64,000 nucleotides of DNA, taken from Kutzneria buriramensis. Its GTDB lineage: Bacteria > Actinomycetota > Actinomycetes > Mycobacteriales > Pseudonocardiaceae. Of this stretch, positions 1 to 9,171 are shown piece after piece (position 1 is the stretch's first letter; each line of letters starts with the position of its first letter). The stretch is taken from positions 310,001-374,000 of the forward strand of contig NZ_QUNO01000013.1 of assembly GCF_003387475.1 (NCBI RefSeq). Direction: 5' to 3'. The notes below the pieces were generated by a model. The model had not been told where the DNA came from, ran no database searches, and was given only the letters and a program-made list of their open reading frames with translations. Position numbers and translations under genes: made by a program.

Positions 1-492
1 GTGACCACCGTCTACACCAACACGACGCAGGCCGTCGAGGCGTGGGACTGGTGCAACCACATCAACTTCGAGGCGTCGGTGGCGATCAACTCGTCCTTCG
101 TGAGCCGCTACGAGAACGGGGCCGGCTCCTACACCACCGAGATCCTCAAGACCGGCGGCAACACCTGGGTGGCGTACCTGTACAACTACTCCACCAAGGC
201 CTACGACACCCTCTACACGTCCTCGGGCACCTCGCAGGCCGGCACCACCGGCTGGGACGTGAACGAGCTGTATTCCGACCTCCAGAGCAACGGCCAGAGC
301 TACGCGTGCGCGGACATGGCCGGCAAGACCTTCGAGGCCAACGGCATCCAGGTCGACCTGGGCGGCACCTGGCAGGCGGCCGCGCCGGGCAACTCCGACA
401 CCCGCTTCGACTCGGGCAACGCCTCCTACGACTGCTCGAGCCGCAGCTACCAGATGGTCACGCAGTACAACCACTGGAAGGTCGTGGGCTGA
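1..492 (+). CDS. Secreted-type hypothetical protein, C-terminal part (runs off window start)
   Basis: The frame is already open at base 1 and runs to a TGA at 490-492, giving 163 residues. A GTG sits at base 1, but I see no upstream ribosome site, so this is probably the C-terminal part of a longer gene. The protein is rich in Thr, Ser, Tyr, Asn and Gly and has four cysteines (WCNH near residue 18, YACAD near 102, YDCSS near 144). This is typical of an extracellular actinomycete protein with a beta-sandwich fold. I do not recognise the family. A strong hairpin follows directly. The neighbouring exported phospholipase-like gene is convergent. Function unknown. Confidence 0.6.
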   Translation: MTTVYTNTTQAVEAWDWCNHINFEASVAINSSFVSRYENGAGSYTTEILKTGGNTWVAYLYNYSTKAYDTLYTSSGTSQAGTTGWDVNELYSDLQSNGQSYACADMAGKTFEANGIQVDLGGTWQAAAPGNSDTRFDSGNASYDCSSRSYQMVTQYNHWKVVG

Positions 493-502
493 CACCCCCT
501 TC

Positions 503-559
503 ATGCAGGGAAGGACGCCTTACCCTCGTTCAACGCGGGTAAGGCGTCCTTCCCTGCAT
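503..559. terminator. Long perfect hairpin, bidirectional terminator between convergent genes
   Basis: Arms 503-525 and 537-559 are perfectly complementary (23 bp) around an 11-base loop. The core reads GGAAGGACGCCTTACCC and its complement. It lies between the stop of the gene ending at 492 and the stop of the minus-strand gene ending at 567, so it can terminate both. A close relative lies at 48998-49044, so this is a repeated terminator family and not a unique structure. There is no T-tract, as is common in high-GC actinomycetes. Confidence 0.85.
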
Positions 560-566
560 TCGGGGA

Positions 567-2570
567 TCAGCCGGAAATACTGGCGGAACCGGTTTCGAGG
601 TGTCCGGTGAACCGGCGCGACCAGCCGGGGTCGGCGGACACCGTGACGGTGAAGTCGTACCAGCCGTTGTTGTAGGCGACGGCGTTGAAGTAGTCGCTGA
701 CGGTCTGCCCGGCGGCGACGGTGTACGTCCACGGGCCGTCGGTGCGGTAGTTGGTGGACGTCACGGTGTAGGTGACCGAGGACGTCGAGCCGTTGACGAA
801 GTCCAGCCACAGCGCCAGTTTGCCGGTGCTGGACGTGACCGCGATCCGCGAGCGGGCCTCGACGTTCTTGGCGGCGTTGGTGGCGTCGCCCTGGAACCGC
901 CGCAGGAACCGGTTGGGTCCGACGACGGTGAAGTCGTACTTGCCGGACCCGTAACCGGTCCCGCAGTTGAAGAAGTCGGTGGTGGAACTGGTGACGGTGT
1001 ACTGCCAAGGGCCGCCGCTGCGGAAGGCGTTGGCGTAGGCGGCGAAGTGAGCGGCCTTCGACCCGGTGTTGGTCATGGTGATGTTGAGCTGGATGGTGCC
1101 GCCGCTGTAGTACCAGGACGAGATGGAGGCGTCGGTCTGGTACGGCAGCGCCCGCGCCGGCCTGGTGCCGGTTTCCTGCGGCGGCAGGGCATTCGTCTTC
1201 GGCGACGGATTGGGCAGCAGCGCACAGGTGCCGCCGGAGATCACCGCGCCGGGCGTGGGCAGCGTCGGCAGGCCGTGCACCGGGTTGGCGAAGTCGAACG
1301 CCGAGGTGAGGTCGCCGCACACCGACCGCCGCCAGGCGCTGATGTACTGGCAGTTCGCCGGCGTGCCGATGGCGTTCGACCAGGTCTCCATGAACCGGAT
1401 CACGGACGTGTGGTCGAAGACCTCGGAATCGACCCAGCCGCCCCGCGTCCACGGCGACACCACGATCATCGGCACCCGGAAGCCGAGCCCGACGGGCGTG
1501 CCGCTGACGAACTCGCCGGCGGTGCCGGCGGCCGGCGAGGGCGGCGGCACGTGGTCGAAGAAGCCGTCGTTCTCGTCGTAGTTGAGGAACACCACCGTGC
1601 TGTCGAGCGTGGCCGGGTCGGCGGCCAGCGCCTGGAGCAGGCCGCTGACGAAGCGTTCACCGTTGACGGGCGGGCCGATCGGGTGCTCGGAGGTGATCTG
1701 GTCGGTCACCACCCATGACACCTGCGGCAGCGTGCCGGCGACGACGTCGCCCTTGATCGCGGCGATGATGTCGTCCGGGGTGCTACCGGTCTTGGCCGGC
1801 ACACTCGCCATGCCCCGGTCGTGCAGCGGGGAGCCCGCGGGGGCGTTGGCGAACTGCTTGAAGTAGGCCAGCGCATTGTCGCCGTAGTTGTCCTTCGCGT
1901 TCTGGTAGACCCGCCAGCTGATGCCGGCGTTCTGGAGGGTTTCCGCGTAGGTCTGCCAGGTCAGGTTGGACTCGTCGCCGCCGTCGTTGGCGGGCGAGCC
2001 GTACTGGCCGGCCGCGTCGATCATGCCGCTGAAGAAGAACGTGCGGTTCGGACCGGTGGCGGTCAGCCCGGAGCAGTGGTAGGCGTCGCAGATCGTGTAC
2101 GCGTCGGCCAGCGCGTAGTGGAACGGCAGGTCGGTGCGGTCCAGGTAGCCCAGGCAGCCGATCTTGTTCTTGGCCGCCATCCAGCTGTCCATCCTGCCCT
2201 GGTTCCAGGCCGCGTGCTGGTCGGACCAGGAGTGCGAGATGTCGCCCTGGCACTGGGCGAGCGTCTCGGCGTTGCCGGACGAGCCCCTGAGCGCGAAGGG
2301 GTACTGTCGGCCGCTTCCGTTGGGCTGGTTGAAGACGGAGTTGCCGCCGCTCAGCTGGATGGTGGCCCGGTCGGCGAATCCCCGGACGCCGCGAAGCGTG
2401 CCGAAGTAGTGGTCGAAGCTCCGGTTCTCCTGCATCAGGATCACGATGTGTTTGACGTCGGCGATCGTGCCGGTCGCGGCGGCCGCGCGTCCGGCCGTCG
2501 CGCCGATTCCCGTCAGGGCCGCGGCCGCTCCTGTGGTCGCCAGGAACGTCCGCCGGGTGATCTCGCCCAT
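567..2570 (-). CDS. Tat-exported phosphocholine-specific phospholipase C-type phosphoesterase
   Basis: 667 residues with an N-terminal twin-arginine signal (ITRRTFLATTGAAAA). The catalytic phosphoesterase domain follows, with HIVILMQENRSFDHYFG near residue 42 and the metal-site segment NDGFFDHVPPP near 340. These are hallmarks of the bacterial non-haemolytic, phosphatidylcholine-hydrolysing phospholipase C/acid phosphatase family, which is usually about 650-720 residues. The last 170 residues hold two tandem beta-sandwich repeats, as in the family. The start at 2570 is chosen because GGAGG sits 7 bases upstream and the Tat motif follows at once; a longer frame to 2651 has neither. The enzyme likely frees phosphate or choline outside the cell. 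Substrate not provable here. Confidence 0.9.
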   Translation of the reverse strand: MGEITRRTFLATTGAAAALTGIGATAGRAAAATGTIADVKHIVILMQENRSFDHYFGTLRGVRGFADRATIQLSGGNSVFNQPNGSGRQYPFALRGSSGNAETLAQCQGDISHSWSDQHAAWNQGRMDSWMAAKNKIGCLGYLDRTDLPFHYALADAYTICDAYHCSGLTATGPNRTFFFSGMIDAAGQYGSPANDGGDESNLTWQTYAETLQNAGISWRVYQNAKDNYGDNALAYFKQFANAPAGSPLHDRGMASVPAKTGSTPDDIIAAIKGDVVAGTLPQVSWVVTDQITSEHPIGPPVNGERFVSGLLQALAADPATLDSTVVFLNYDENDGFFDHVPPPSPAAGTAGEFVSGTPVGLGFRVPMIVVSPWTRGGWVDSEVFDHTSVIRFMETWSNAIGTPANCQYISAWRRSVCGDLTSAFDFANPVHGLPTLPTPGAVISGGTCALLPNPSPKTNALPPQETGTRPARALPYQTDASISSWYYSGGTIQLNITMTNTGSKAAHFAAYANAFRSGGPWQYTVTSSTTDFFNCGTGYGSGKYDFTVVGPNRFLRRFQGDATNAAKNVEARSRIAVTSSTGKLALWLDFVNGSTSSVTYTVTSTNYRTDGPWTYTVAAGQTVSDYFNAVAYNNGWYDFTVTVSADPGWSRRFTGHLETGSASISG

Positions 2571-2702
2571 TCGTCGCCTCCAGATTGGTCGTCCGGTCGA
2601 AACAGTCGACCGGAGCGGGATCACCGCCGTCCAGAGACGGGGCGTGAACATCCGCGAAGGGACTAGGGTCGGTCACGGTCCTTGATCCCACAGGAGGCGG
2701 GC

Positions 2703-3476
2703 ATGTCCTTGTTGGCACAGCTCAGCGCGGCGATCGGCACCGGCGGCATCGAGGTCGTGGACCTCACCGCGCCGTTGAGTTCCCGGACGCCGATCCTCCA
2801 GCTCCCCGAGCCGTTCGGGAACACGATCCCGTTCCGGCTGGAGGAGATCAGCCGCTACGACGAGCGCGGCCCGCGCTGGTACTGGAACGACATCCACACC
2901 GGCGAGCACACCGGCACCCACCTGGACGTGCCCGTGCACTGGGTCTCCGGCAAGGACGGGCACGACGTGTCGCAGGTCCCGCTGCGGACCCTGATCGCGC
3001 CGGCGGTCGTGCTGGACGCCAGCGACCGCGTCGCCGAGAACCCGGACTTCCTGCTGGGGATCGACGACGTGCGCGCGTGGGAGGCGTCGAACGGACCGCT
3101 GCCCGAGGGCGGCTGGCTGCTGTACCGGACGGGCTGGGACGTGCACAGCGGCGACCAGGCCGAGTTCCTCAACGCCGACGACGCCGGCTCGCACACGCCG
3201 GGCGTGTCGCCGGACTGCGCGCGCTGGCTGGCCGAGGAGACGCCGATCACCGGGCTGGGCGTGGAGACCGTCGGCACCGACGCCGGGCAGGCGCCCGGCC
3301 TGGAGCCGATGTTCCCGTGCCACGAGTTGCTGCTGGGCGCCGGCAAGCACGGCCTGACGCAGCTCCAGAACCTCGCGTCGCTGCCGCCGACGGGCACGCT
3401 GTTGGTGGTGTGCCCGCTGCCGATCGTCGGCGGCTCCGGCAGCCCGGCGCGGGTGCTGGCGCTGGTCGAGCGGTGA
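2703..3476 (+). CDS. Cyclase family protein (kynurenine formamidase-like)
   Basis: 257 residues. It carries the metal-binding signature HTGTHLD near residues 69-75, followed by VPVHW, which defines the cyclase/kynurenine formamidase (PF04199) family of amide, ester or lactone hydrolases. Start 2703 is chosen because AGGAGG lies 6 bases upstream. The stop overlaps the GTG of the next gene (GTGA at 3473-3476), so the two are translationally coupled. Paired with a TPP-dependent enzyme it may open or dehydrate an acid that the partner handles, but this is inference. It does not belong to a recognisable tryptophan catabolic cluster, so a kynurenine role is not supported. Confidence 0.85.
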   Translation: MSLLAQLSAAIGTGGIEVVDLTAPLSSRTPILQLPEPFGNTIPFRLEEISRYDERGPRWYWNDIHTGEHTGTHLDVPVHWVSGKDGHDVSQVPLRTLIAPAVVLDASDRVAENPDFLLGIDDVRAWEASNGPLPEGGWLLYRTGWDVHSGDQAEFLNADDAGSHTPGVSPDCARWLAEETPITGLGVETVGTDAGQAPGLEPMFPCHELLLGAGKHGLTQLQNLASLPPTGTLLVVCPLPIVGGSGSPARVLALVER

Positions 3477-5092
3477 ACGTCGCCGAGGCGGTCGGCCGCA
3501 CCCTCGCCGAACTGGGCGTGGGCGCGGCCTTCGGCGTGGTCGGCAGCGGCAACTTCGAGGTCACCAACGCGCTGCGGGCCGGCGGCGTGCGGTTCGTGGC
3601 GGCGCGGCACGAGGGCGGCGCGGCGACCATGGCCGACGCGTACGCGCGGATGAGCGGGCAGGTCGCGGTCCTGAGCCTGCACCAGGGGTGCGGCCTGACC
3701 AACGCGATCACCGGCATCACCGAGGCGGCCAAGAGCCGGACGCCGATGATCGTGGTGACGGCGGATACGCCGGGGTCGGCGGTGCTGTCTAACTTCCGGA
3801 TCGACCAGGACGCGCTGGGGGTGGCCGTCGGCGCGCTGTCGGAGCGGACGCACACCGCGGCGAGCGCCGTCACCGACACCGTCCGCGCGTACCGGAAGGC
3901 GGTCCAGGAGCGTCGGCCGGTGCTGCTCAACCTGCCGCTGGACGTGCAGGCCCAGGCCGCGTCGCCGACGCCAGTGCCGTCGATCCCGGGGCCGGCGACG
4001 GTGCGTCCGTCGGCGGCCGACGTCGCGGAGTTCGCCCGGCTGCTCGCCTCGGCGGCGCGGCCGGTGTTCATCGCCGGACGTGGCGCTCGCGGCTGCCGGT
4101 CGGCCCTGGTGGAGCTGGCCGACGCCTGCGGCGCGCTGTTGGCGACCTCCGCCGTCGCGCACGGGCTGTTCACCGGCGAGCCCTGGTCGCTGGGCATTTC
4201 CGGCGGCTTCGCGTCGCCGCTGGCGGCCGAGCTGATCGCCGATGCCGACCTGGTGGTCGGCTGGGGCTGCGCGCTGAACATGTGGACCACCCGGCACGGC
4301 CGGCTGCTCGGTTCGGACGCCACGCTCGTGCAGGTCGACGTCGAGCAGGCCGCCCTCGGCGCGCACCGGCCCGTCGCTCTCGGCGTGGTCGGCGACGTCG
4401 CCAGCACGGCGGTGGACGTGCTGGCCGCGGGGGTTCGCAACAGCGGTTACCGCACGTCGGCGGTACAGGAGCGGCTCGCCGAGGTGCGGTGGAGCGACGT
4501 CGAGCACGACGACCGGTCCGGCGACGGCCGGATCGACGCCCGCACGCTGAGCCGGGAGCTCGACGCCCTGCTGCCGACGGAGCGGATCGTCTCGATCGAC
4601 TCCGGCAACTTCATGGGCTACCCCAGCGCCTACCTGTCCGTGCCCGACGAGAACGGCTTCTGCTTCACGCAGGCGTTCCAGTGCGTCGGGCTCGGCCTCG
4701 GCACCGCCATCGGGGCCGCGCTGGCCCGCCCCGACCGGCTGCCCGTGCTCGGCACCGGGGACGGCGGATTCCACATGGGACTGTCCGAACTGGACACCGC
4801 CGTGCGGCTCGGCCTGCCGCTGGTGGTGATCGTCTACAACGACGCCGCCTACGGGGCCGAGGTCCACCACTTCGGCGACGCCGACATGACCACCGTGCGC
4901 TTCCCCGACGGCGACATCGCCGCCATCGGCCGCGGCTTCGGCTGCGCCGGCGTCACCGTGCGGTCCGTCGAGGACCTGGCCGCGGTCCGCTCGTGGCTGG
5001 CCGGGCCGCGGGAGGCGCCGCTGGTGATCGACGCCAAGATCGCCGACGACGGCGGCTCCTGGTGGCTCGCCGACGCCTTCCGTCACGGCTGA
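3473..5092 (+). CDS. Thiamine-pyrophosphate-dependent enzyme (acetolactate synthase/benzoylformate decarboxylase-like)
   Basis: 539 residues with the three-domain architecture of the POX/ALS/BFD family. The N-terminal Pyr domain has the activating Glu in AARHEGGAA (about residue 46). A central domain spans about 180-330. The C-terminal PP domain has the TPP motif GTGDGGFHMG near residue 428, closing with YNDAAYG near 455. The GTG start overlaps the upstream cyclase stop by four bases. The family includes decarboxylases, lyases and carboligases acting on 2-oxo acids; the sequence alone does not set the substrate. No small ALS regulatory subunit is adjacent, so a branched-chain amino acid biosynthetic role is unlikely. 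Confidence 0.87.
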   Translation: MNVAEAVGRTLAELGVGAAFGVVGSGNFEVTNALRAGGVRFVAARHEGGAATMADAYARMSGQVAVLSLHQGCGLTNAITGITEAAKSRTPMIVVTADTPGSAVLSNFRIDQDALGVAVGALSERTHTAASAVTDTVRAYRKAVQERRPVLLNLPLDVQAQAASPTPVPSIPGPATVRPSAADVAEFARLLASAARPVFIAGRGARGCRSALVELADACGALLATSAVAHGLFTGEPWSLGISGGFASPLAAELIADADLVVGWGCALNMWTTRHGRLLGSDATLVQVDVEQAALGAHRPVALGVVGDVASTAVDVLAAGVRNSGYRTSAVQERLAEVRWSDVEHDDRSGDGRIDARTLSRELDALLPTERIVSIDSGNFMGYPSAYLSVPDENGFCFTQAFQCVGLGLGTAIGAALARPDRLPVLGTGDGGFHMGLSELDTAVRLGLPLVVIVYNDAAYGAEVHHFGDADMTTVRFPDGDIAAIGRGFGCAGVTVRSVEDLAAVRSWLAGPREAPLVIDAKIADDGGSWWLADAFRHG

Positions 5093-5491
5093 CCCGAACT
5101 ACGTTCGCGATGGCGCATTTGCGCCGGTCGCGTCGTCGGCGCCGTACACACACTTCACAATACAAGAATTCATCTTGGCCTCGGCGTTACCGAAATCTCA
5201 TCCGATTATTCCCCGCTTATTGCCTCGTTATTCGACACGCCGAGCACCGGCCACACGGTGCGACCTACGTCGCATCGGGGGTATATCAGCAGGTCGAGGC
5301 CGTGACCGCCGCACGTTACGTGACTATTTCGGCCTCCGGTTGCCAACGCGCGGACGGCCTGGATAGTGTCGGAGTGACAAGCCTCAGGGGGGCCGACCGG
5401 GGTGGGTTCGGCAAGGGGAGGCGGCACATTTCACCGGGTAGCAAGAGAGGCGCTGCGAGAAACCCGTGAGAACTGGGGACTGGGGGGTTCG
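5093..5491. promoter_or_regulatory. 399-base intergenic region with candidate promoter of the SARP gene
   Basis: This stretch is clearly less GC-rich than its surroundings, especially 5150-5240, and has no convincing reading frame. A candidate promoter is TTGCCA (5340-5345) and TAGTGT (5364-5369), 18 bases apart, about 120 bases before the regulator start. The ribosome site of the regulator is the G-run just before the ATG at 5492. I found no clear terminator for the upstream TPP enzyme. Confidence 0.4.
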
Positions 5492-7600
5492 ATGAGCGTT
5501 CAACTGGACTTTCGTCTGCTCGGGACGCTCGAAGTGCATGTCGACGGCGGCCGGGTGGCGGTGAACGGCCCGCGCCAGCGGACCGTGCTCGCCATGCTGC
5601 TGCTGTCGCCGGACCGGGTCGTGTCGGTCGACGGCCTGGTCGAGGCGGTGTGGAACGGCTCGCCGCCGGCGACCGGGCGGACCCAGGTGGCGATCTGCGT
5701 CGCCGCGCTGCGCAAGACGTTCAAGGCGGCGGGCTGCGCGGACGACGTGATCGTGACCATGAGCCCGGGCTACATGCTGGTGTCGCAGGGACATCGCATC
5801 GACCACACCGAATTCGACGAGCGTGTCGCCGCCGCGCACCTCGCCGCCGAGCAGGGAAACCTGGCCGAGGCCGCGGACATCCACGCCGCCGCGCTGGAAC
5901 TGTGGCGCGGGCCCGCGCTGGCCGGTGTCGCCGGCTACCTGGTGGAGACGGAAGCCGCCCGCCTCGAGGAGCAGCGGCTCGCCGCCTACGAGGCGCAGAC
6001 CGCGCTGCGGCTGGAGCTGGGCCAGCACCGGGTCCTGATCAGCGAGCTGGCCGCCGTCGTACGTGAGCACCCGTTGCGGGAGCAGGCCCGTGCACAGCTC
6101 ATGTTGGCCCAGTACCGGGCCGGCCGGCGGGCCGAGGCGCTGGAGACCTTCCGTGGCGGCCGGCAGTCCTCCATCGAGGAGATCGGCATCGAACCGGGTC
6201 CCGAGCTGCGTGACCTGCACGCCGCGATCCTCCGTGACGACCCCACGCTGTCCCCGATCCGGCCGGCGGTGACCACTACCGCCATGGTGGCCCCCGCGCA
6301 GCTGCCGCCGGCCCCGCCCGCGTTCACCGGGCGCGCCGCCGAGCTGTCCGCCCTGGACGCGTTGCTCACCGAGCACCCGACGGCGGCCGTGGTGACCGGA
6401 CCGGCCGGCGTCGGCAAGACGGGGCTCGCCCTGCACTGGGCGCATCGCGTCGCCGACCAGTTCTGCGACGGCCAGCTGCACGTCGACCTGCGCGGTTACG
6501 ACGACAGCGGGCCGGCCGACAGCGGCGCCGTGCTGGGGTCGCTGCTGCGGGCCCTGGGCGTGCAGAACGAGCAGATCCCGGCCGATCCGACCGAGCGGGC
6601 CACGCTCTACCGGAGCCTGATCGACGGCCGGCGGGTCCTCATCGTGCTGGACAACGCCCGCAGCTTCGCCCAGGTCAAGCCGCTGCTGCCGGGCAGCGAC
6701 CGGTGCCGGGTGGTCGTCACCAGCCGCAACCCGCTCGGCGAACTCGTCGGCGGTCACGGCGCGGCGGCCGTGCGGCTCGGAGTGTTCGACAAGGACGAGG
6801 CGGCCGCGATGCTGAACACCGTCGTGGGCACCGACCGGGTCTCCGACGACCCGACCGGCGTCGCCCGGCTCGCCGAGCTCTGCGACCGGCTGCCGCTGGC
6901 GTTGCAGATCGCCGCCACCCGGCTGGCCGCCCGGCCGCACTGGAGCGTGCGGCGGCTGGTCACGCGGCTGGAGGACGGCTCACGTCGGCTCGACGAGCTC
7001 GACGGCGACGGGCAGGGGCCGCGGGCCGGCATGGAGGCCAGCTACCAGGCGCTGCCACCGCAGGCACAGCGGCTCTACCGGCGGCTCGGGCTGGTCACCA
7101 GCCAGGACTTCGCCGCTTGGGTCGGGGCCGCGCTGCTCGACGTCGGTCTCGACGAGGCCGACGAGCTCATCGAGCAGCTCGTCGAGGCCAAGCTGCTCGA
7201 GGTCGCCGGCACGCGCTACCGGTTCCGCGACCTCGTCCGGCTGCACGCGCGGGAGCACGCGCTGGCCGAGGAAAGCCCGCAGCAGCGCGATTCCGCCACC
7301 GAGCGGGCGCTGTCCGGCTGGCTCACGCTCGCCGTCGAGGCGCACTGGCGCGACGGCGGCCGCACTCCGTACACCTCGCGCACCCGCCCCGCCTGGCGAC
7401 TGGCCAAGAAGCACGTCGACGCCCTGCTGTTCGACCCGCGCGACTGGCTCGACCAGGAGCACGCCGGCCTGCGCGCCGCCATGGCCCAGGCGTCCCGGCT
7501 ACGCATGGAGGAGCTCGCCCGCGGTCTGACGGCCATGGCCGTGGTTCCGATGACCCGCGACGAGGGGTTCGCGCTGTACGCCGTCCGCACCGCCGGCTGA
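5492..7600 (+). CDS. SARP-family transcriptional regulator with NB-ARC ATPase domain
   Basis: 702 residues. An OmpR-type winged-helix DNA-binding domain (about 1-95, FRLLGTLEVHVDG at the start) is followed by a bacterial transcriptional activation (BTAD) domain (about 100-245). An NB-ARC/STAND ATPase follows, with Walker A GPAGVGKTG near residue 303 and Walker B-like RVLIVLDN near 385. The C-terminal winged-helix/helical part ends without a long TPR array, so it is shorter than AfsR. Start 5492 has GGGGGG 3-8 bases upstream. Such regulators control secondary metabolism or secreted functions in actinomycetes; the target is not evident. A 15-bp hairpin follows the stop. Confidence 0.9.
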   Translation: MSVQLDFRLLGTLEVHVDGGRVAVNGPRQRTVLAMLLLSPDRVVSVDGLVEAVWNGSPPATGRTQVAICVAALRKTFKAAGCADDVIVTMSPGYMLVSQGHRIDHTEFDERVAAAHLAAEQGNLAEAADIHAAALELWRGPALAGVAGYLVETEAARLEEQRLAAYEAQTALRLELGQHRVLISELAAVVREHPLREQARAQLMLAQYRAGRRAEALETFRGGRQSSIEEIGIEPGPELRDLHAAILRDDPTLSPIRPAVTTTAMVAPAQLPPAPPAFTGRAAELSALDALLTEHPTAAVVTGPAGVGKTGLALHWAHRVADQFCDGQLHVDLRGYDDSGPADSGAVLGSLLRALGVQNEQIPADPTERATLYRSLIDGRRVLIVLDNARSFAQVKPLLPGSDRCRVVVTSRNPLGELVGGHGAAAVRLGVFDKDEAAAMLNTVVGTDRVSDDPTGVARLAELCDRLPLALQIAATRLAARPHWSVRRLVTRLEDGSRRLDELDGDGQGPRAGMEASYQALPPQAQRLYRRLGLVTSQDFAAWVGAALLDVGLDEADELIEQLVEAKLLEVAGTRYRFRDLVRLHAREHALAEESPQQRDSATERALSGWLTLAVEAHWRDGGRTPYTSRTRPAWRLAKKHVDALLFDPRDWLDQEHAGLRAAMAQASRLRMEELARGLTAMAVVPMTRDEGFALYAVRTAG

Positions 7601-7604
7601 CCGC

Positions 7605-7643
7605 GACATCCCGTGGGCTTCCGTTGGCAGCCCACGGGATGTC
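7605..7643. terminator. Perfect 15-bp hairpin terminator
   Basis: Arms 7605-7619 and 7629-7643 (GACATCCCGTGGGCT and its complement) enclose a 9-base loop. It follows the SARP stop and overlaps the stop of the degenerate minus-strand gene, so it serves both converging frames. Confidence 0.8.
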
Positions 7644-8069
7644 ACCGGCTCGCGTGCTGGGCGGCGAGCTCCTTCGCGATCTGGTCACCGCCCTGTGCGC
7701 CGAACTGCTTGACGGCCCCGTCCCAGGAGGAAAGCGGTTGACGGCCGGTGACGATGCCGCTGATGGCGTCGTTGATCTGAGAGTCGAGCTGGGCCCACTT
7801 GGTGCTGTACGTGGCGGAGCCGGCCAGGTAGGGCGCGGCGGGGGTGTCGACGCCGATGGGCACCGTGTCCTGCTCGGCCTGGTACGCCTCGCGGGTGGCG
7901 TCGGGCAGGCCGGGGCTGAAGTGCGTGCCCTCGACACCGAGTTGTAGCCGGCATAGCCGCCCCAGCCGTCGGCGACGGTGACGGTGGTGCCGTTGGCGAA
8001 CATCTGAGTCGCCGGGATGGACAGGACGTCTGGATCCCACAGGTTGGCGAGAAGGTAATCGGTTTCCAT
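7642..8069 (-). pseudogene. Truncated, frameshifted remnant of an ABC solute-binding lipoprotein (C-terminal part)
   Basis: Read leftward, one frame gives ANLWDPDVLSIPATQMFANG up to about 7940, then breaks off. The adjacent frame continues with EGTHFSPGLPDATREAYQAE and then a plausible C-terminus (SSWDGAVKQFGAQGGDQI) to a TGA at 7642. Together they resemble the last 140 residues of the large LipO/YtcQ-type carbohydrate-binding proteins (normally about 500-560 residues). The N-terminal three quarters and the lipoprotein signal are missing: upstream lies the promoter of the next gene. A one- or two-base indel near 7935-7945 explains the frame change. Its position beside a polysaccharide lyase suggests a decayed glycan importer. 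Confidence 0.75.
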
Positions 8070-8148
8070 ATCTGCGTCAACGGTTGCTCTTTGAGCTGCG
8101 AAAGTTACGATGAATCCGATTTCATGCTCTCGACGAGGGGTGGAGATC

Positions 8149-9135
8149 TTGTCCGAACGACGTCCTCCCGCGGTGCTCGCCGTCGGCCCACACGTCCGTG
8201 ACCAGGTCTTTCCGCCCGAGGTCCGGGCGAAGCTGGCGGGGTTGGTCGACGCGCGGACGGTCGACGACTTCGGCCCGGGCGCGGCGCTGGCGGCCGCGGA
8301 GGTGGTCGTCACCGGCTGGGGCGGCCCGGCGCTGGACGCCACGGCGGTGGCGCTCGCGCCGCGGCTGCGGCTGGTCGTGCACACCGGTGGCAGCGTGAAG
8401 GAGGCGCGGATCGCGCCGGAGGTGTGGGAGCGCGGGGTGGCGGTCAGCTCGGCGGCGGCGATCAACGCCGTGCCGGTGGCGCAGTACACCGTCGCGGCGA
8501 TCCTGCTCGCCGGCAAGCGCGCGTTCCGGCTGGCCGCCGACTTCCGCGTCGGCGCGTTCCGGCACGCGCCGCCGGGGCTCGGCACCGGCAACGCCGGCCG
8601 GACGGTGGGCGTGGTCGGCGCGTCGCGCATCGGCCGGCTGGTGCTGGCTCAGCTGCGCGACCACGGCTTCCGACTGCTGGTCAGCGACCCCTACCTGACG
8701 CCGTCGGCCGCCCGAGAACTGGGCGCCGACCTGGTGGAACTGGACGAGCTCCTGGCCGCCAGCGACGTCGTCACGCTGCACGCGCCGCTGCTGGAGCAGA
8801 CCCGCCGGCTGCTCGACGACCGGCGCCTCGGGCTGCTGCGGGACGGGGCCGTCCTGGTCAACACCGCCCGCGGCGGCCTCGTCGACACCGAGGCGCTGGT
8901 CCGCCACTGCGGGCGGATCGACGCCGTCCTCGACGTGACGGATCCGGAGCCGCTGCCGCCCGGGCACCCGCTGCTGCGGCTGCCGAACGTGTTCGTCACC
9001 CCGCACGTGGCCGGGGCGCTGGGCACGGAGACCCGGCGGCTCGGCGAGTTCGCGGTCGCCGAGATCGGCCGCTGGCTGGCCGGATTCCCGCTGGACGGGG
9101 CCGTGCGGGCCGAGGACCTGGCCCGCAGCGCGTAG
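8149..9135 (+). CDS. D-isomer-specific 2-hydroxyacid dehydrogenase
   Basis: About 328 residues from a TTG at 8149, which has GAGGGG 8 bases upstream; an in-frame ATG at 8110 lacks a ribosome site and would add 13 residues. The NAD-binding Rossmann motif GVVGASRIGRL lies near residue 154. Family catalytic residues are visible: Arg in NTARGG near 238, Glu in DPEPLP near 267, His in TPHVAG near 285. The family reduces 2-oxo acids or oxidises D-2-hydroxyacids such as phosphoglycerate or glyoxylate. It lacks the C-terminal ACT domain of biosynthetic SerA, so a catabolic or sugar-acid role beside the lyase gene is more likely. Substrate unknown. Confidence 0.87.
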   Translation: MSERRPPAVLAVGPHVRDQVFPPEVRAKLAGLVDARTVDDFGPGAALAAAEVVVTGWGGPALDATAVALAPRLRLVVHTGGSVKEARIAPEVWERGVAVSSAAAINAVPVAQYTVAAILLAGKRAFRLAADFRVGAFRHAPPGLGTGNAGRTVGVVGASRIGRLVLAQLRDHGFRLLVSDPYLTPSAARELGADLVELDELLAASDVVTLHAPLLEQTRRLLDDRRLGLLRDGAVLVNTARGGLVDTEALVRHCGRIDAVLDVTDPEPLPPGHPLLRLPNVFVTPHVAGALGTETRRLGEFAVAEIGRWLAGFPLDGAVRAEDLARSA

Positions 9136-9171
9136 CCCCGAAACGGCTTCCACACAGCAAGAGGGTGACCG

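Noticed and set aside
2855..5086. Very long open frames antisense to the cyclase and TPP enzyme
   Set aside because: These are GC-rich shadows with Arg/Gly/Pro-rich products and no motifs. The same applies to many antisense frames elsewhere.
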